In this document: positions 43,701 through 56,600 of the stretch, piece after piece | Numbering within the stretch: the stretch's first letter is position 1 | How the letters are laid out: the number at the start of each line of letters is the position of its first letter | NCBI GenBank assembly: GCA_024291935.2 | Contig: CM044310.1 | Coordinates: forward strand, 122,274,213 to 122,338,212 | Length of the DNA: 64,000 bases | Direction of reading: 5' to 3' | From: Okapia johnstoni | Taxonomy: Eukaryota > Chordata > Mammalia > Artiodactyla > Giraffidae | The notes under the pieces: model-generated | The model's database searches: none | What the model was told of the DNA's origin: nothing | Seen by the model: the letters and a program-made list of their open reading frames with translations, nothing else | Made by a program: the position numbers and the translations under genes

Positions 43701-43833
43701 TGGCCAACACTGAAATCAGATGGATTATATTCTTTGCATCCAAAGACGGAGAAGCTCTACACAGTCAGCAAAAACAAGACCGGGTGCTGACGGTGGCTCA
43801 GATCATGAACTCCTTATTGACTTTAAAACTGCT
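40757..43833 (-). mobile_element. BovB LINE with 5' inversion (twin-priming structure)
   Basis: The 3' part (40,757 to about 42,850) is in reverse orientation and carries most of the reverse transcriptase (FIDYAKAFDCVDH and RYADDTTL in the 249-codon frame 42,016-41,267). The 5' part (about 42,850-43,833) is in forward orientation: 5' UTR, then, after an internal deletion near 43,350, the endonuclease end (FIIGDWNAKVGS). The two parts meet head to head, and the consensus position where the forward part stops lies just before the position where the reversed part starts. Both parts contain frameshifts and cannot be active. Confidence 0.88.
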
Positions 43834-43867
43834 CCACATCAAAAAAAATCTTTAAAAAACTCTTTTT

Positions 43868-45427
43868 CCAAATTGGCTCCATTCACAGGTACTGGGGGAG
43901 GACTGGACGTATCTTTAAGGGGAAGCACCTCCGTTCAACCTGCCACAGAGCCCTGCCTTGGGGTGACGTCAGTAATTGTTGGACCCCGTCCTGCAGGAGG
44001 AATCTTCATGATGTTACTGAACCCAAAGCCACACCCCTGGGCTCGTACTTCTTCGAAACGGAATTCCTTCTTGCTTTTGCCTGGGGTGAAGGTCAGCTCA
44101 GCTTAAACCCTGTTTGTTTTTTTTAATTGGAATATAATTGCTTTACAACATTTTGTTAGTTTCTGCTGTACAACAACAGGAATCAGCCGTGTGAAGTGAA
44201 AGTCGCTCAGCTGTGTCCGACTCTTTGTGACCCCGAGGACTATACAGTCCATGGAATTCTCCAGGCCAGAAGACTGGAGTGGGCAGCCTATCCCTTCTCT
44301 AGCGGATCTTCCTGACCCAGGAATGGAACCGGGGTCTCCTGCACTGCAGGTGGATTCTTTACCAACTGAGCTATCAGGAAGCCATACATATACATATATC
44401 CCCTCTCTCCTGAACCTCTCTCTACCCCATCCCACCCTCTGGGTCATCACAGAGCACTGAGCTGAGCTCCCCGTCTACACAGCAGCTTCCCACTAGCCAT
44501 CTATTTTACACATGGTCATGTGCATGTGTCAGTTCAGTTTAACCCCTTCATGTCCTGTGATCGGCAGCCCAAACCATCCCAACACAGTTCCCAAGCCCAA
44601 AGGGCAGCATGGAGGATGTGACCCCGACCTGGTTTCTCATGAAGAGCCCACCCCGAGCACCCCCTTCCACAGCGGGCCCCGGGTCCATGTACGACTCTGC
44701 CACCGTCTCCTTGCTGGGCTGCTTCTGCAGGTTTGGGTTTTGTTTTGTGCCGTCTTGCTGTAGATCGGTTTTGATAGTCTTCCATCTGTCTCAAGGTTGT
44801 AGCTGGGTTTGCAAACCCCCTCAAAGCCTTCAGAAAAGCAGTCAAGGGTGAAGCTGATGTGTGATTCAACGCTTGTGGTCTTCGGGGTTTCTCAGTTTCA
44901 GAAAGGAAGCGGACGTTGGTTGTGAAGGTTTGTGGTTAGCATCAGCCGTGAGCCGCAGGTTGCTTGCATGTACGTAACAGACAAATCTCCGTGCGGTCAG
45001 AGGTCATGGACATTTGGACTTATAACCCTCCCCCCAGAAAGAGAGTGGGCGGTGGAATCAGACTCTGAATTCCAACCCCTCTTCTTGCTAACACAGCCCA
45101 AGTATTTTTTTTTTTGCAAGCAGATAGTGGGGAGTTTGTGATTTAAAAAATCTGTTCTTTTCAGTTGATTTGCTTGCAAACAACCCTGGTGAAGCTGATT
45201 CCTCTTAATTTAAGCAGAAAGGACTTTGCTTAACGATTTTGAAAAGAACAGTGTGGTTGGCAGAAGAGTGGGTGCCCCCAGGATGTTCCCAATCCACAGA
45301 ACCTTCCACTTTACAGGGCAAAGGGGCAGCGAGGTGGATGATGGGTTCAAGTTCCTAACAGCTGACGTCGAAGGAGGAAGACGATCCTGGCTTGCCTGGA
45401 TGGGCCAAGCGATAGCAAGAGGCCCTT
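43868..45427 (-). repeat. Inverted duplication block 1, right copy
   Basis: This is the inverted partner of 1,312-2,665. It ends within 2 kb of the RDH13 stop codon. It contains one younger SINE (44,195-44,385). Confidence 0.9.
44195..44385 (-). mobile_element. Bov-tA SINE, inserted after the duplication
   Basis: A reverse-oriented element lies within an L1 3' end that is uninterrupted in the left copy (2,330-2,420). This dates the SINE as later than the duplication. Confidence 0.9.
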
Positions 45428-45442
45428 AAAAAACGAGAGAAG

Positions 45443-45645
45443 GGACTTGCCTGGTGGCCCAGTGCTTAGGGTCCGTGCTTCCACAGCAGGGGCTGCGGGT
45501 TCAATCCCAGGTTGGGGAACTAAGACCCAACCTGCCACGGAGCAACCACAGTACAGAGCCCTCGCTCCCAAATGAAAGAGGCGGACACAACCAAGTAAAT
45601 AATTTTTTCTTTTTGATCCCATTGTCTTTAAAAAAAAAAAAAAAG
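45443..45645 (+). mobile_element. CHR-like SINE
   Basis: Head 'gacttgcctggtggcccagt', then 'tcaatcccaggttggggaac', ending in an A run at 45,630-45,644. Confidence 0.85.
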
Positions 45646-46845
45646 AAGTGAGTGTCCAGGTGCAGCCCACGGAGTGAGAAGACAGCAGCGCAGACGGGGA
45701 GGTGGGCCCGGGCCCCCACACCAGCCCTCTGCCACTGTCCACCCGACGCGGGGACAGAAGGAACACGCGCCGTGCTCGTGAAGCATTGGGGCGTCTTCAG
45801 CGCCTCCTCCCCACCCACCCCCTCGGCACTGATGGCATTTGGGACAGGGTCCTTGCCTGCCCTTCTGCGCATCATACGATGTGGCCTTCAGAGTTCTCTC
45901 AAGTATTAAACATTTTAACCTTGATACTTTTTACCTCGATAACTGAGCTCTGTGGGTCCCCGCCATGCTGTGCCCACGTGGAGCGTCTGCCCCGCTTCTA
46001 ACTCGGAAGGCGCCCAGACCTCAAGGACTGCCACCACGTGAAAGGAGGAAAGGGCCCCTTTAGTCTCCAAAAGCCTGGACTTCTGAGCCGTTTACTGCCC
46101 TGGCGATAGTTAAGTCAACAGCCCATTTTCTAAATGTAATAAATACAAGTTCTTTCGGGCCAGCTCCTTAGCACTGCCCCCGCCACACACACACATACAA
46201 AGAAAATGAGACCTGTGACTCAGTTACAGTTTTGGGGGTTTTTCTATTAAAGAGCAAGTTGGAGGGTCTGTGACTGAAGTCCCCACGGGAACTACAGTGA
46301 TGGTCGTGATCCTGGGCCACCGGGTTCCTCCCTCCCCCGTGATGTCGCCACTGTGACGCAGAGACAACAGGGTCTGTCCCTGAGGGGCACCTCCAGCGCC
46401 TCGCCGGGGCCCGGCACGTGGAGGTCCTCAGGAAACACCCACTGGCAGGGAAGCTGCAGCTGCTGTTCTCCAAGCCAGGGGAAACTCATCCCCACGCGAT
46501 GAGGCAGGCCGGTGGGCAGCTGGGGAAGCTGAGGCTCAGAGAGGAGACCCCAGGCGCACACAGTCACACGGCGGACCACGACCCCACTCAAGCGTCGTCA
46601 GACACACCTGCCTGCGGGCCATCCTGTCCCAGGCACGGTCCACACCAGAAGCAGGTGACACCGCCCCCAGCTGCTGTGGATTCCCAGAGGAGGAGTCTGC
46701 CGGCCCAGCTCATGCTGGCAGCAGGCACACTGTGCCAGCCTGGGCCAGGTGCTCACCTGGGGCCAATCCACTGTGGCCAGAAGAGGCAACGCCACCATCT
46801 AGAGGGCGCCGCAGGCATGGCAGTCAGCACTCCTGGGACAATCTG
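45646..46845. other. Region downstream of RDH13 with a MIR fragment
   Basis: No exon is recognised. Bases 46,515-46,590 look like MIR ('ggggaagctgaggctcagag' followed by a 'cacacagtcacac'-type end). The remainder is GC-rich and unassigned. Confidence 0.4.
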
Positions 46846-46849
46846 TTGT

Positions 46850-47275
46850 TGCTCAGTCACTCAGTCGTGTCCGACTCTTTGCGACCCCATGGACTGCAGC
46901 ACGCCAGACTTCCTGTCCTTCACTGTCTCCAAAAGTTTGCTCAAACTCAAGTCCATCAAGTCGGTGATGCCATCCCACCACCTCATCCTCTGTCGTCCCC
47001 TTCTCCACCTGCCCCAATCTTTCCCAGCATCAGGGTCTTTTCCAGTGAGTCAGTTCCTCCATCAGGTGGCCAAAGTGTTGGAGCTTCAGCTTCAGTGTCA
47101 GTCCTTCCAGTGAATATTCAGGGTTGATTTCCTTCAGTGGACTAGTTGACTCTCAAGAGTCTTCTCTAGCATCACAGTTTGAAAGACTCAGTGCTCAGTC
47201 TTCTTTATGGTCCAGCTCTCACATCCAAATGCGACCGCTGAGAAAACCATAGCTTTGACTAGACGGACCCTTGTC
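46850..47275 (-). mobile_element. BovB LINE 3' fragment
   Basis: The reverse complement of the BovB 3' end, about 110 bp beyond the RDH13 stop codon. It may lie in the 3' untranslated region. Confidence 0.88.
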
Positions 47276-47384
47276 AATACTGCCACCTGGTGGATGCTGC
47301 GGGCATGACAGGTAGGTTTGGTCGGTAGCCGCTCCACCCTAGTGGCTCTGCCTCCATGGTGGCTTCCACGCCTGTTCCCAGCGG

Positions 47385-47629
47385 TTATTTGGGGAGCGGC
47401 TGTCCCCTCTCAGTGGATCCATGGGACATCTCCAAGCCCACCAGGCGGGCACTTTCAGCCCAAAGCCTCTTGGCTACTTCCTCATCCTCAGCTTCCGGGG
47501 CTGGAGCCTTCTCTTTGAGTACGTCAAAGTACTTTCCAGAAACACCCTCCAACTCCTCCGCCACAGCCAGGTAGACGCTGGGCTGGGCCGCCAGCTGGGG
47601 GCTCTTGACCAGCAGCCAGAAGATGGGCC
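47385..47629 (-). CDS. RDH13: RDH13 coding exon 7 (terminal)
   Basis: Acceptor CTGACTGCAG/GG; 245 nt to the TAA at 47,387-47,385. It encodes [24 protein letters not shown] and the acidic C-terminal region, ending RGQPLPK. Confidence 0.96.
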
Positions 47630-50600
47630 CTGCAGTCAGTCCACAGAGAGTTCAGTCCAGACATTCAGAGAGGAAGGTACAGAAAGCCCACCTCACCCCG
47701 GGTTGCTCAGGACCCACCAAAGCCAGAAGGGTCCCTGGAGTTCCAAAGAGCTCACCTCCAGGCCTTCGCCCCTCTGGTTGCCTACACAGGAGCTCCCTTC
47801 CCTGACATTGCCCAGACAAATCAACTCCAGATGCAGGAACCAGCCTAAAAGCTGCCTCCTCCAGGAAGCCCCCCCAGGCTTTCCCCAGGCAATGGAAGGT
47901 CCAAGTCCTCACCTGACCCAATCTTTCTTTTTGTTTTGTTTTTGGCTGTGCCATGCGCAGCATATGGAATCTTAGTTCCCCAACCAGGGATTGAACCTGT
48001 GGCCCCCACAGTGGAGGCACAGAGTCTTAACTACTGGACCACCAAGGAAGTACCCCCACCACCCTGATCTTTCTTTAAACTAACTTTTGTGTATTATCTC
48101 CAGTGCCAGCCTCAGCTTAAGATTCTTGATACCTAGCCCCCACCAACTAAAACGTTTTCCAGGATAACACCAGCTATAAAGCTCTCACTATTTATTCAGC
48201 CTACACTATTTATTCAGCCTAAATCTTGGCCAGGCACTGTGCTGGTCCTTTTAAGGGTGGTCTCATCTAGTCCTCCCCACTGTGAGACAGGTACTACTAT
48301 GACCCTTACTTGGCAGATAAAGAAATAGGGATTTGGAAAGAAGTCTCTTCCCTGGGTGGCCCAGCTAGTTTGGGATGAAACTGGAGCTATCCCAAGCATG
48401 GCTGGGCTCCAGGCAGTCAGCCCCATGACCACCTCCTCTGAAACACTTTTCTCATCAGTCACTGGAAGGACTGATGCTGAAGCTGAAGCCCCAATACTCT
48501 GGCCACCTGATGTGAAGAACCAACTCATTAGAAAAGGCCCTGATGCTGAGAAAGATTGAAGGCAGGAGGAGAAGGGGGCATCAGAGGATGAGATGGTTGG
48601 ATGGCATCACCGACTCAATGGACAGGGGTTTGAGCTAGCTCTGGGAGATGGTGAAGGACAGGGAAGCCTGGGGTGCTGCAGTCCATGGGGTCACAAAGAG
48701 TCAGACAGGACTGAGCGACTGAACAACACAAGGCTCTGGCCTGTTTCCCAGGGTGTTCTGAGGCCGGCAGGCTGGGCAGACACATGAAACTGAGCTGGTA
48801 CCAGGGAAGATACAGGGGAAAAAGAAGATACAGGGAAAAGCAGAAAAAGTCCCTGAGATAGACTCTGAGTGTGATGTTAATTTTATGTGTGGGGGACTTC
48901 CCTGATGGTCCAGTGGTTAAGACTCAGAGCTGCCAATTCAGGCAGCACAGGTTCGATTCCTGGTCAGGGAACTAAGATCCCATGTGTGGAGTGGCCAAAA
49001 GGTAAAAGAGAGAAAAAATGTATGTGTGAACTTGACTGAGCTTTGAGATGCCCAGAGAGCAGGCAGAATACTATTTCTGGGGTGTCTGTGCTGGGTGTGT
49101 GTAAAGACTGTGAAATCCACCCTCCCAAGGTGGGCGGGCACTGTGAAGTTAACTGAGGGTGAGATGGTGAGCCTGGACGTCCATCCCCTCTTGGCTTGTC
49201 AAGTCAGACTGGGACTTACACCAGTGCTTCCCCGGTTCTCGGGCCTTCGGGTTTGGGCTGGAACTGCAGGGCCAGCATTCCTGGGCCTCCGACATACAGG
49301 TCACGTCCCTACAGATGCATGAGCCAAACCCTCCTAGTCAATCTCTCTAAATACCTGTGTATATCCTATTGGTTCAGTTTCCCTGGAAAACCCTAATACA
49401 CTGAGGGAGGGCCCTAGGCCCCAAGCTGGGAGGACAGGGATTCAGCTGAGGGACCCCAGGCCGGGGGGGACTTACCGAGAGTGAAGCTGGAGAAGGCGGA
49501 GCTGTGCATGCTCGTGTGTCTGCCCAGCTCTGTCCTGGCCACGCCAGGGTGCACGGCGTTGACAGTCACACCTGTGCCTGGGGCAGAAGGGAAGAGTGAG
49601 GCAAGCAGACAGCAGGGTCACCCCTTTCCAGGAAGGCTGGTGCTGCCCGCCCTGGGCTCTGGGGCTCCCCTGAGTCTGCATCACCCTCCTGCTCTGACAT
49701 GGGGAGCCCACATCACCCTCCTGCTCTGACACCTTCACATGAGTGGTTTTATCTTGCAAGGCAGCTGTCTCACAGCTGCCCAGAGCAAAGCCTCTGAACC
49801 TGAGTGTGTAAATATCACCTGGAGGGCTGGAGAAGCCGAGACCGCTAGGCTCCATGCCCAGAGTCTGAAGCAGTGGGTCAGGGAGGGGTCTGAGATGCTG
49901 CAGTTATGACAAGCGCTCAGGTGAGCCCACACTGCTGGTCCACAGACCCTCTTGGAGAAGCAAGGGCAAAGGGCAGGCTCTTCAGCTTTGGCACTACGGA
50001 CACTGAGCTTGGATCATTCTTTATCCTGTGCATTGTAGGACGTTGAGCACTACCCCTGGCCTCTGCCCAGGAGATGCCTGGAACATCTCCCGACCCACCC
50101 TTCTTCCCAGACGGACAGCCAAAAACATCTCCCGATACAGCCAAAGCTCCACTGGCCTGAAACAGCAAAGGCTCAGGTGCCTGCACGGGACGAGCAGAGG
50201 AGACTGCGGAGATCAATTAGTGATGTCTGCTTCGGGCACCGGCGGGGAGCTGGTGGTAAGTGTGTCATGGGTTGGCCTGCTTGAACTCCCATCCACCCAG
50301 AGTCACGGCAGAACTGTTTCAGGCCTGAAGCCAACGGAGAGGGGTGCCCAGCGAGGCTCGGCCACACGCACCTTGCAGCTGCCGGCTCAGCTCCTTGGTG
50401 GAGAGGACGATGGCCAGCTTGCTCTGGCAGTAGGCTGCCTTCGTGTCGTACTTCCTCTTCTCCCAGTTCAAGTCCTCAAAGTCTATGTGCCCAGCAACAT
50501 GGGCCAAGGACGAGACGTTGATGATGCGTGAAGGGGCGGAGGCTTTCAGCTTGTCCAGGAGCAAGTTCGTCAAAAGGAAGTGGCCTGGAAGAAGGAAAAC

Positions 50601-53600
50601 AGAAAGGCAACTTTTACTGAATTCTTGTGCCGGGCGTAGGACCCTATTGAGAACATCATCACCTTATTGCCTCCTTCCATAACCTGTGTTTCTCAGCAGG
50701 GTCCCTTTCTGCCCTCCAGGGGGCACTTGGCAAAGTCTGGAGGCAATCTTGAGCGTTACGGCTGTGGACCGTACAGAGAGTGCTTCTGCCACCTCGTGGG
50801 CGGAGGCCAGGGATGCAGCTAAAAATCCCACAGTGCAGGAGTTGCCTGGGGGCCTCCTGGTTAGGATGCTGGGATTTCACTGCTGCAGCCTGGGTGCAAT
50901 CCCTGCCCAGTAAACTGAGATCCTACAAGCCCGTGGTGCACCAAAAAAAAAAAAAAAATCCGGCAATGCACAAGACAGTCCCCACAACTAATTATCACAA
51001 AGCCCTGTGATGACCGTCCATGAGGGCCGTCTGTCCTCAAAGTCCGTTCTCCGTTTCTTTTGTAGTGATAGAATTTTGGGTTACCCATGAGACTGCCCAG
51101 TAAATGACTACATTTCCCAGCGTCCCTTGCAGCTCCACCAGGTCACACGACTGAGTCCCATGAAGATAGTCACATGTGTGTGTTATGGGCGAATTGTGCC
51201 TGCTTAAGTTGCTCATTCCCTTCTCCAAGGGATCTTCCCCACCCAGGGATTGAACCCGGGTCTCCACTGCAGGCAGATACTTTACCACCTGAGCCACCAG
51301 GGAAGCCATGTCACCCCCCCAAGCACCCCTAAAAAATGTCCTACCCTCCAGTACCTCGGAGTGTGACCTTATTTGGAGAGAGGGTCTACAGAAAGGCAAT
51401 CAAGTTTAAACGAGGTCATTAGGGTAGCCCCTAATCCTGTGTGACTGATGTCCACCTGACGCCCCTCAGCCTTACCGATAGACTCAGAGTGACAATAGAT
51501 AAACTGACACAGCAACTGCAGGACAGACAGAGACTGGAGGACAGACAGACAAAGGGCCAAGAGGCTGATGAAAGGTCTGAAGGGCTGAAGGTCCAGCCAC
51601 GAACAGGGGACTCCCCGAGCTGCCAGGTGACCCCACGCACGGCCGCCTTGGAGAGTGGAGGAAGACCCCTCCCGGAGCCTGTGTCTGGTCCCAGGGCGCC
51701 CCCACCCACATCCCGGGCCAATGCCACTCAGCCGGCAGCCTCACCCAGGTAGTTAACGCCAAGCTGCATCTCAAAGCCTTCCTCGGTGGTCCAGTGGGGG
51801 CACCGCATCACGGCCGCATTGTTTATCAGGATGTGAACATGCTCCTCTTCTGGAAAACAGGGGTAAGGACAAATGGGACTCAGTTTCCCCCTCTGTAAAA
51901 TGGGTAACAGAACCTGCCAGGTAGGACGGCTTCATTATTATCCACTCAAAAAGTACTTTCTGCCACCAAAGTGTCCATCGACAGAGGAATGGATAAAAGA
52001 AGACTTAGTACAACGGACTATTATTCGGCCATAAAAAAGGATGAAATCAGGCCGTTTGCAGCAACAGGGACAGACCTAGAGATGATCTACTAGGTAAAGA
52101 ATGGAATCATGCCATTTGCAGCAACAGGGACAGACCTAGAGATGATCTACTAGGTAAAGAATGGAATCATGCCATTTGCAGCAACAGGGACAGACCTAGA
52201 GATGATCTACTAGGGAAAGAATGGAATCATGCCGTTTGCAGCAACAGGGACAGACCTAGAGATGATCTACTAGGGAAAGTGAGCCACAGAAAGGCAAAAT
52301 TACATATCACTTATATGTTGTCATGGTTCAGTCACTAAGTTTGCATCCGCCTCTTGGCGACCCCATGGTCTGCAGCATGCCCGGCTTCCCTGTCCTTCAC
52401 TATCTCCCAGTTTGCTCAGACTCATGTCCAGTGAGTCAATGATGTCATCCAACCATCTCATCCTCTCACTTATACATGGAATCTAAAAACAAAGGATACT
52501 AATGACTTTATTTACAAAACAGAAATAGACTCACAGACATAGAAAACTTATGGTTACCAAGGTGCAGGGGGAGGGATTAATTACGAATCTGGGATTAACA
52601 TATACCCACTACTATATATAAAATAGATAACCAACAAGGACCTACTGTATAGCTGCTGCTGCTAAGTCGTGTCAGTCGTGTCCGACTCTGTGCAGCCCCA
52701 CAGATGGCAGCCCACCAGGCTCCACCGTCCCTGGGATTCTCCAGGAAAGAACACTGGAGTGGGTTGCCATTTCCTTTTCCAGTGCATGAAAGTGAAAAGT
52801 GAAAGTGAAGTCGCTCAGTCGTGTCCGACTCTTCACGACCCCATAGACTGCAGCCTCCCAGGCTCCTCAGTCCATGGGATTTTCCAGGCAAGAGTACTGG
52901 AGTGGGTTGCCATTGTACTATATAGCACAGGGAACTATACTCAATATCTTGTAATAATCTATAATAGAAAAAATCCTTAAAAAAATGTATTTTTGTGAGC
53001 GTTCATGTGTGTATATAACTAAATCAGAGTTAAAGTTTGCTGTAAACCTGAAACTAACAAAACATTGTAAGTCAATTATTTTCAAGAAAAATGTTAAAAC
53101 ACACACACACCCAGGAATTCCCTGGCAGTGCAGTGGGGAGGACTCCATGCTTCCACAGCAAGGCACATGGCTTCACTCCCTGCTCGGGAACTAAGATCCT
53201 GCGAGTCCCACAGGCAGGGAAAGAAACCAACATACACAAGGCAGCCACAACAATCAAAGGAAAGAGCTCTGCCCGCACTGACCTTCAGGAGAGAACTGGG
53301 ACAAAAGCAAGGGGCAGCATCGGCTGCACAACAGGCTGCGATTTCACAAAAAACCCAAGGGGAGGTGTATCCCCGTTTGCTTTATACATGCAAAAACGGG
53401 CCCCGAGGGGACACACAGCAGGTGAAGCAGTGAACCCATCTGAGGACAGCATCCGGGCAGCAAGTGGCGGGTGCGCCAGGAAGATGTTTTCCTGTATCCC
53501 CGTTTGCACTTTCTGAACGTTTAAACTTGCAAACGTTATTCCTGTTCAAAGAATAAACATGTAAGCGGTTCCGAGACCATGTGGCGAGAAGCAGGAAGAG

Positions 53601-56600
53601 TGAGTCAGCCATCAAGGAGACGGAAGGGCAAAGAAATGCCAGCCTGAGGCCCGGATCTGCAGAGGGAAACCCCCAGCAGAGAACGTGGGCGTTTCTGGGT
53701 GCTCTGCGTCATGCCTGCAGGTCCTCTCCAAGTCACTTGTCCTCACCGCCGTGTCGTCCACCGGCCCGGGCGCTCCCGAGACAGAGCCTGAATCTGACTC
53801 ACATCTGTGTCCCCGGAGTCCCCTCAGCGCCAGAGCGCCTGCGGAAACGGTGGGTGACTCGGTGTCTCTGCCCTTCTCCTCCTGGTTAACCCTTTCTCTG
53901 CCTCCCTACACATCAAATCCGTTCCCGGCCTCTGCTTCTCCCAGGAGCCCAGCTCAGACAGAAGGACTTGGTTTTCTTGGAGAGCGGGACTCGGTAACCT
54001 TCTTTTGTAAAGGACCAGGCAGCAAATACTTTCCGTTTTGCAGGCGATTTGGTCTGTCCCCACTGAACTCTGCCCTCACGGGACTAAAGGGGCCACAGGC
54101 AATATGTAAACCGATGGGCCCAGCTGTGTGCCAATAAAACTTTACGGAGATGACTTTGTTGTTGTTGAGTTGCTCAGTCATGTCCAACTCTTTGCAACCC
54201 CACGGACTATATAGCCCGCCAGGCTTCTCTGTCCATGGGATTCTCCAGGCAAGAATACTGGAGTGGCTTGCCATTTCCTTCTCCAGCAGATCTTCCTGAC
54301 CCAGGGATCGAACTCACTTCTCCTGCATTGAGAGGCGGGTTCTTTACCACTGAGCCACCAGGGAAGACCCTTTATGGAGATATATGTATACATATAGCTG
54401 ATTCACATTCTTCTACAGCAGAAACTAACACAACATTGTAAGCAATTATACTCCAGTTAAAAAAAAAAAACCTTTAGGGCAACTAAAATCTGAATTCCAG
54501 GAATTCCCTGGATCCAGTGGTTAGGACTCTGTGCGTTTCACTGCCCAGGGAGCGGGTTCAATCCCCGGCCCAGGAACTAACAGCCTGAAAGCCATGCAGT
54601 GTGGCCCCAAAAAAAGTAAAACACACTCTGAATTCCATATAATGGTCACATGTCGTGAAATGTTATTCTTTACTCTTCTTTCCCACGTGTAAAAATGAAA
54701 AATATGTGAACGTGCAAATGTCAGAGAAGAAAAAAAATGCAAAACTGCACCCAAAGACTGAACAAGCAAAGCCAGGGACCAACACTCGGCTCTGCGATCT
54801 GCCTGGTGGGATCCGCTCCTCGCAGCCTGGTCGCTCAAGCCCTCCCTCACAAGGCCGGTGGCCTCCCTCTTACCTTCAGTGATCTTCGCCGCGAACTCTC
54901 GGATGGACTTAAGGGAGGCCAAGTCCAGGTGCCGGGCGTTGACGTGGTGATTAAGGGTCTCCCCTCGAATCTCCTTGGCCGCCGCTTCGCACTTCTCCAT
55001 GTCTCGACAGGCCAGAACGATGTTGCCTCCTGGAAGAACCAGATGAGAAAAAAATTTTTTAATAAACACAAAAAAGATCCACTCCTAAGCGTACATACCC
55101 AAGATAAATGAAGACGTAAGTCCATACAGAACCCTGTACTCAAACGTACACAGCAGCACTATTCACAGCAGCCAGAGGTAGAAACACCGCGAACGTCCAT
55201 CGAGGGAAGAACGAACGTGGAGGGGGAAGGATAAATTGGGAGTTTGGGACTAACACGTACACTCTACTGTATATAAAATAGAGAACCAACAAGGACCTAC
55301 CGGAGAGCACAGGGAACTCTGACGAATATTCTGTAATGAGCTGCATGGGAGAGAATTTGAAAAACGATCCACGTATATGTAAAACGGAATCACTCTGCTG
55401 CACAACCGAAACCAACACAACGCTGTAAGTCAACTATACTCCAATATTTTTAAAAAAATTATGAAGGGATACATGGATAACGGAAACATGGTCTATCCAT
55501 CAGTGGCCTATTACTCAGCCATGGAAAGGAAGGAAATCCCAAAACATCTGCAACATGGATGAGCCTCACAAACATGATGTTCACTCGAGTCAAAGAAAGC
55601 AGACATCAAAGGACAGTGTATGATTCCATTAATCTGAAATGCCCAGAAGAGGCAAATCCATAGAAGGAAGATCAGTGGTTTCCTAGCTTTGCAGAGGATG
55701 GGAAATTAAGAGGGTGATGGTTAGAGGCCCCAGGTTTTATTTTGGGGGTGATGAAAAATGTTCTACAATGGGGAGCAGTAATGGTTGCACATTTCTGTGA
55801 ATATACTAAAAATCACAGAAGTGTATATTTTAAATGTGTGAATTAAATCTTAATACAGCCATTAAAAAAAAACCAACTTTTTCTTTTTTTTTTTCAAACT
55901 AGAAAAGTGAGAAGAAATGGGGACTGAGAAAAGCATGGGCACCAACGGTGCTGACTGTGCGGGTCTATGAGGCTCCCTTAGGGGTGGACCAGTCGCATCC
56001 CACACACCGGCTGCCCCATCACGCGGTCCAGAACAGAACTCATCAAATCCGGGCTCCGTCCATCCTCGCAGGGCCAGCCTGGCCCTTGGACAGCGGTGGG
56101 TGTGTCGGCCCAAGTTCCGGTCTCGCCTGGTCCTGAAAGGAACACCTGCCTCTCCCTTGGGGAAACCCCGTGTGATGAGGCGCAGGGGCAGAGGACCGCC
56201 CATCATGGCCCCCAACACCCTGACCTCAAGGCGAACATGCAGCTCGGGCCTGGCTGATCCAGCAGGGACCCATTCACTGGCCACTGCGACTCGAACCCCC
56301 AAGGAGAGCTCCCGGCCTTCCCCAGCCCTCACGCCTGCCCCGGCCTCTCCCTCCCAACTCTGGTCTTCCAGCTGTTCAAACAAAAGCCAGGACGCCTCCC
56401 TCTCTAGTGCCTGTCCCCCCAGGAAACCCCGCTGATTCTAAATTCAAAAGGGAGCTCTGTGGGGACTTCCCTGGCGGTCTGCTGGTTAGGAATCCAAGCT
56501 TCCAGTGCAGGGGGCACGGGTTCAATCCCTGGTCAGGGAACTAAGATCCAGCATGCCACACAGTGGGGCCAAAAACACATAAATTTTAAAAAAAGAGAGA

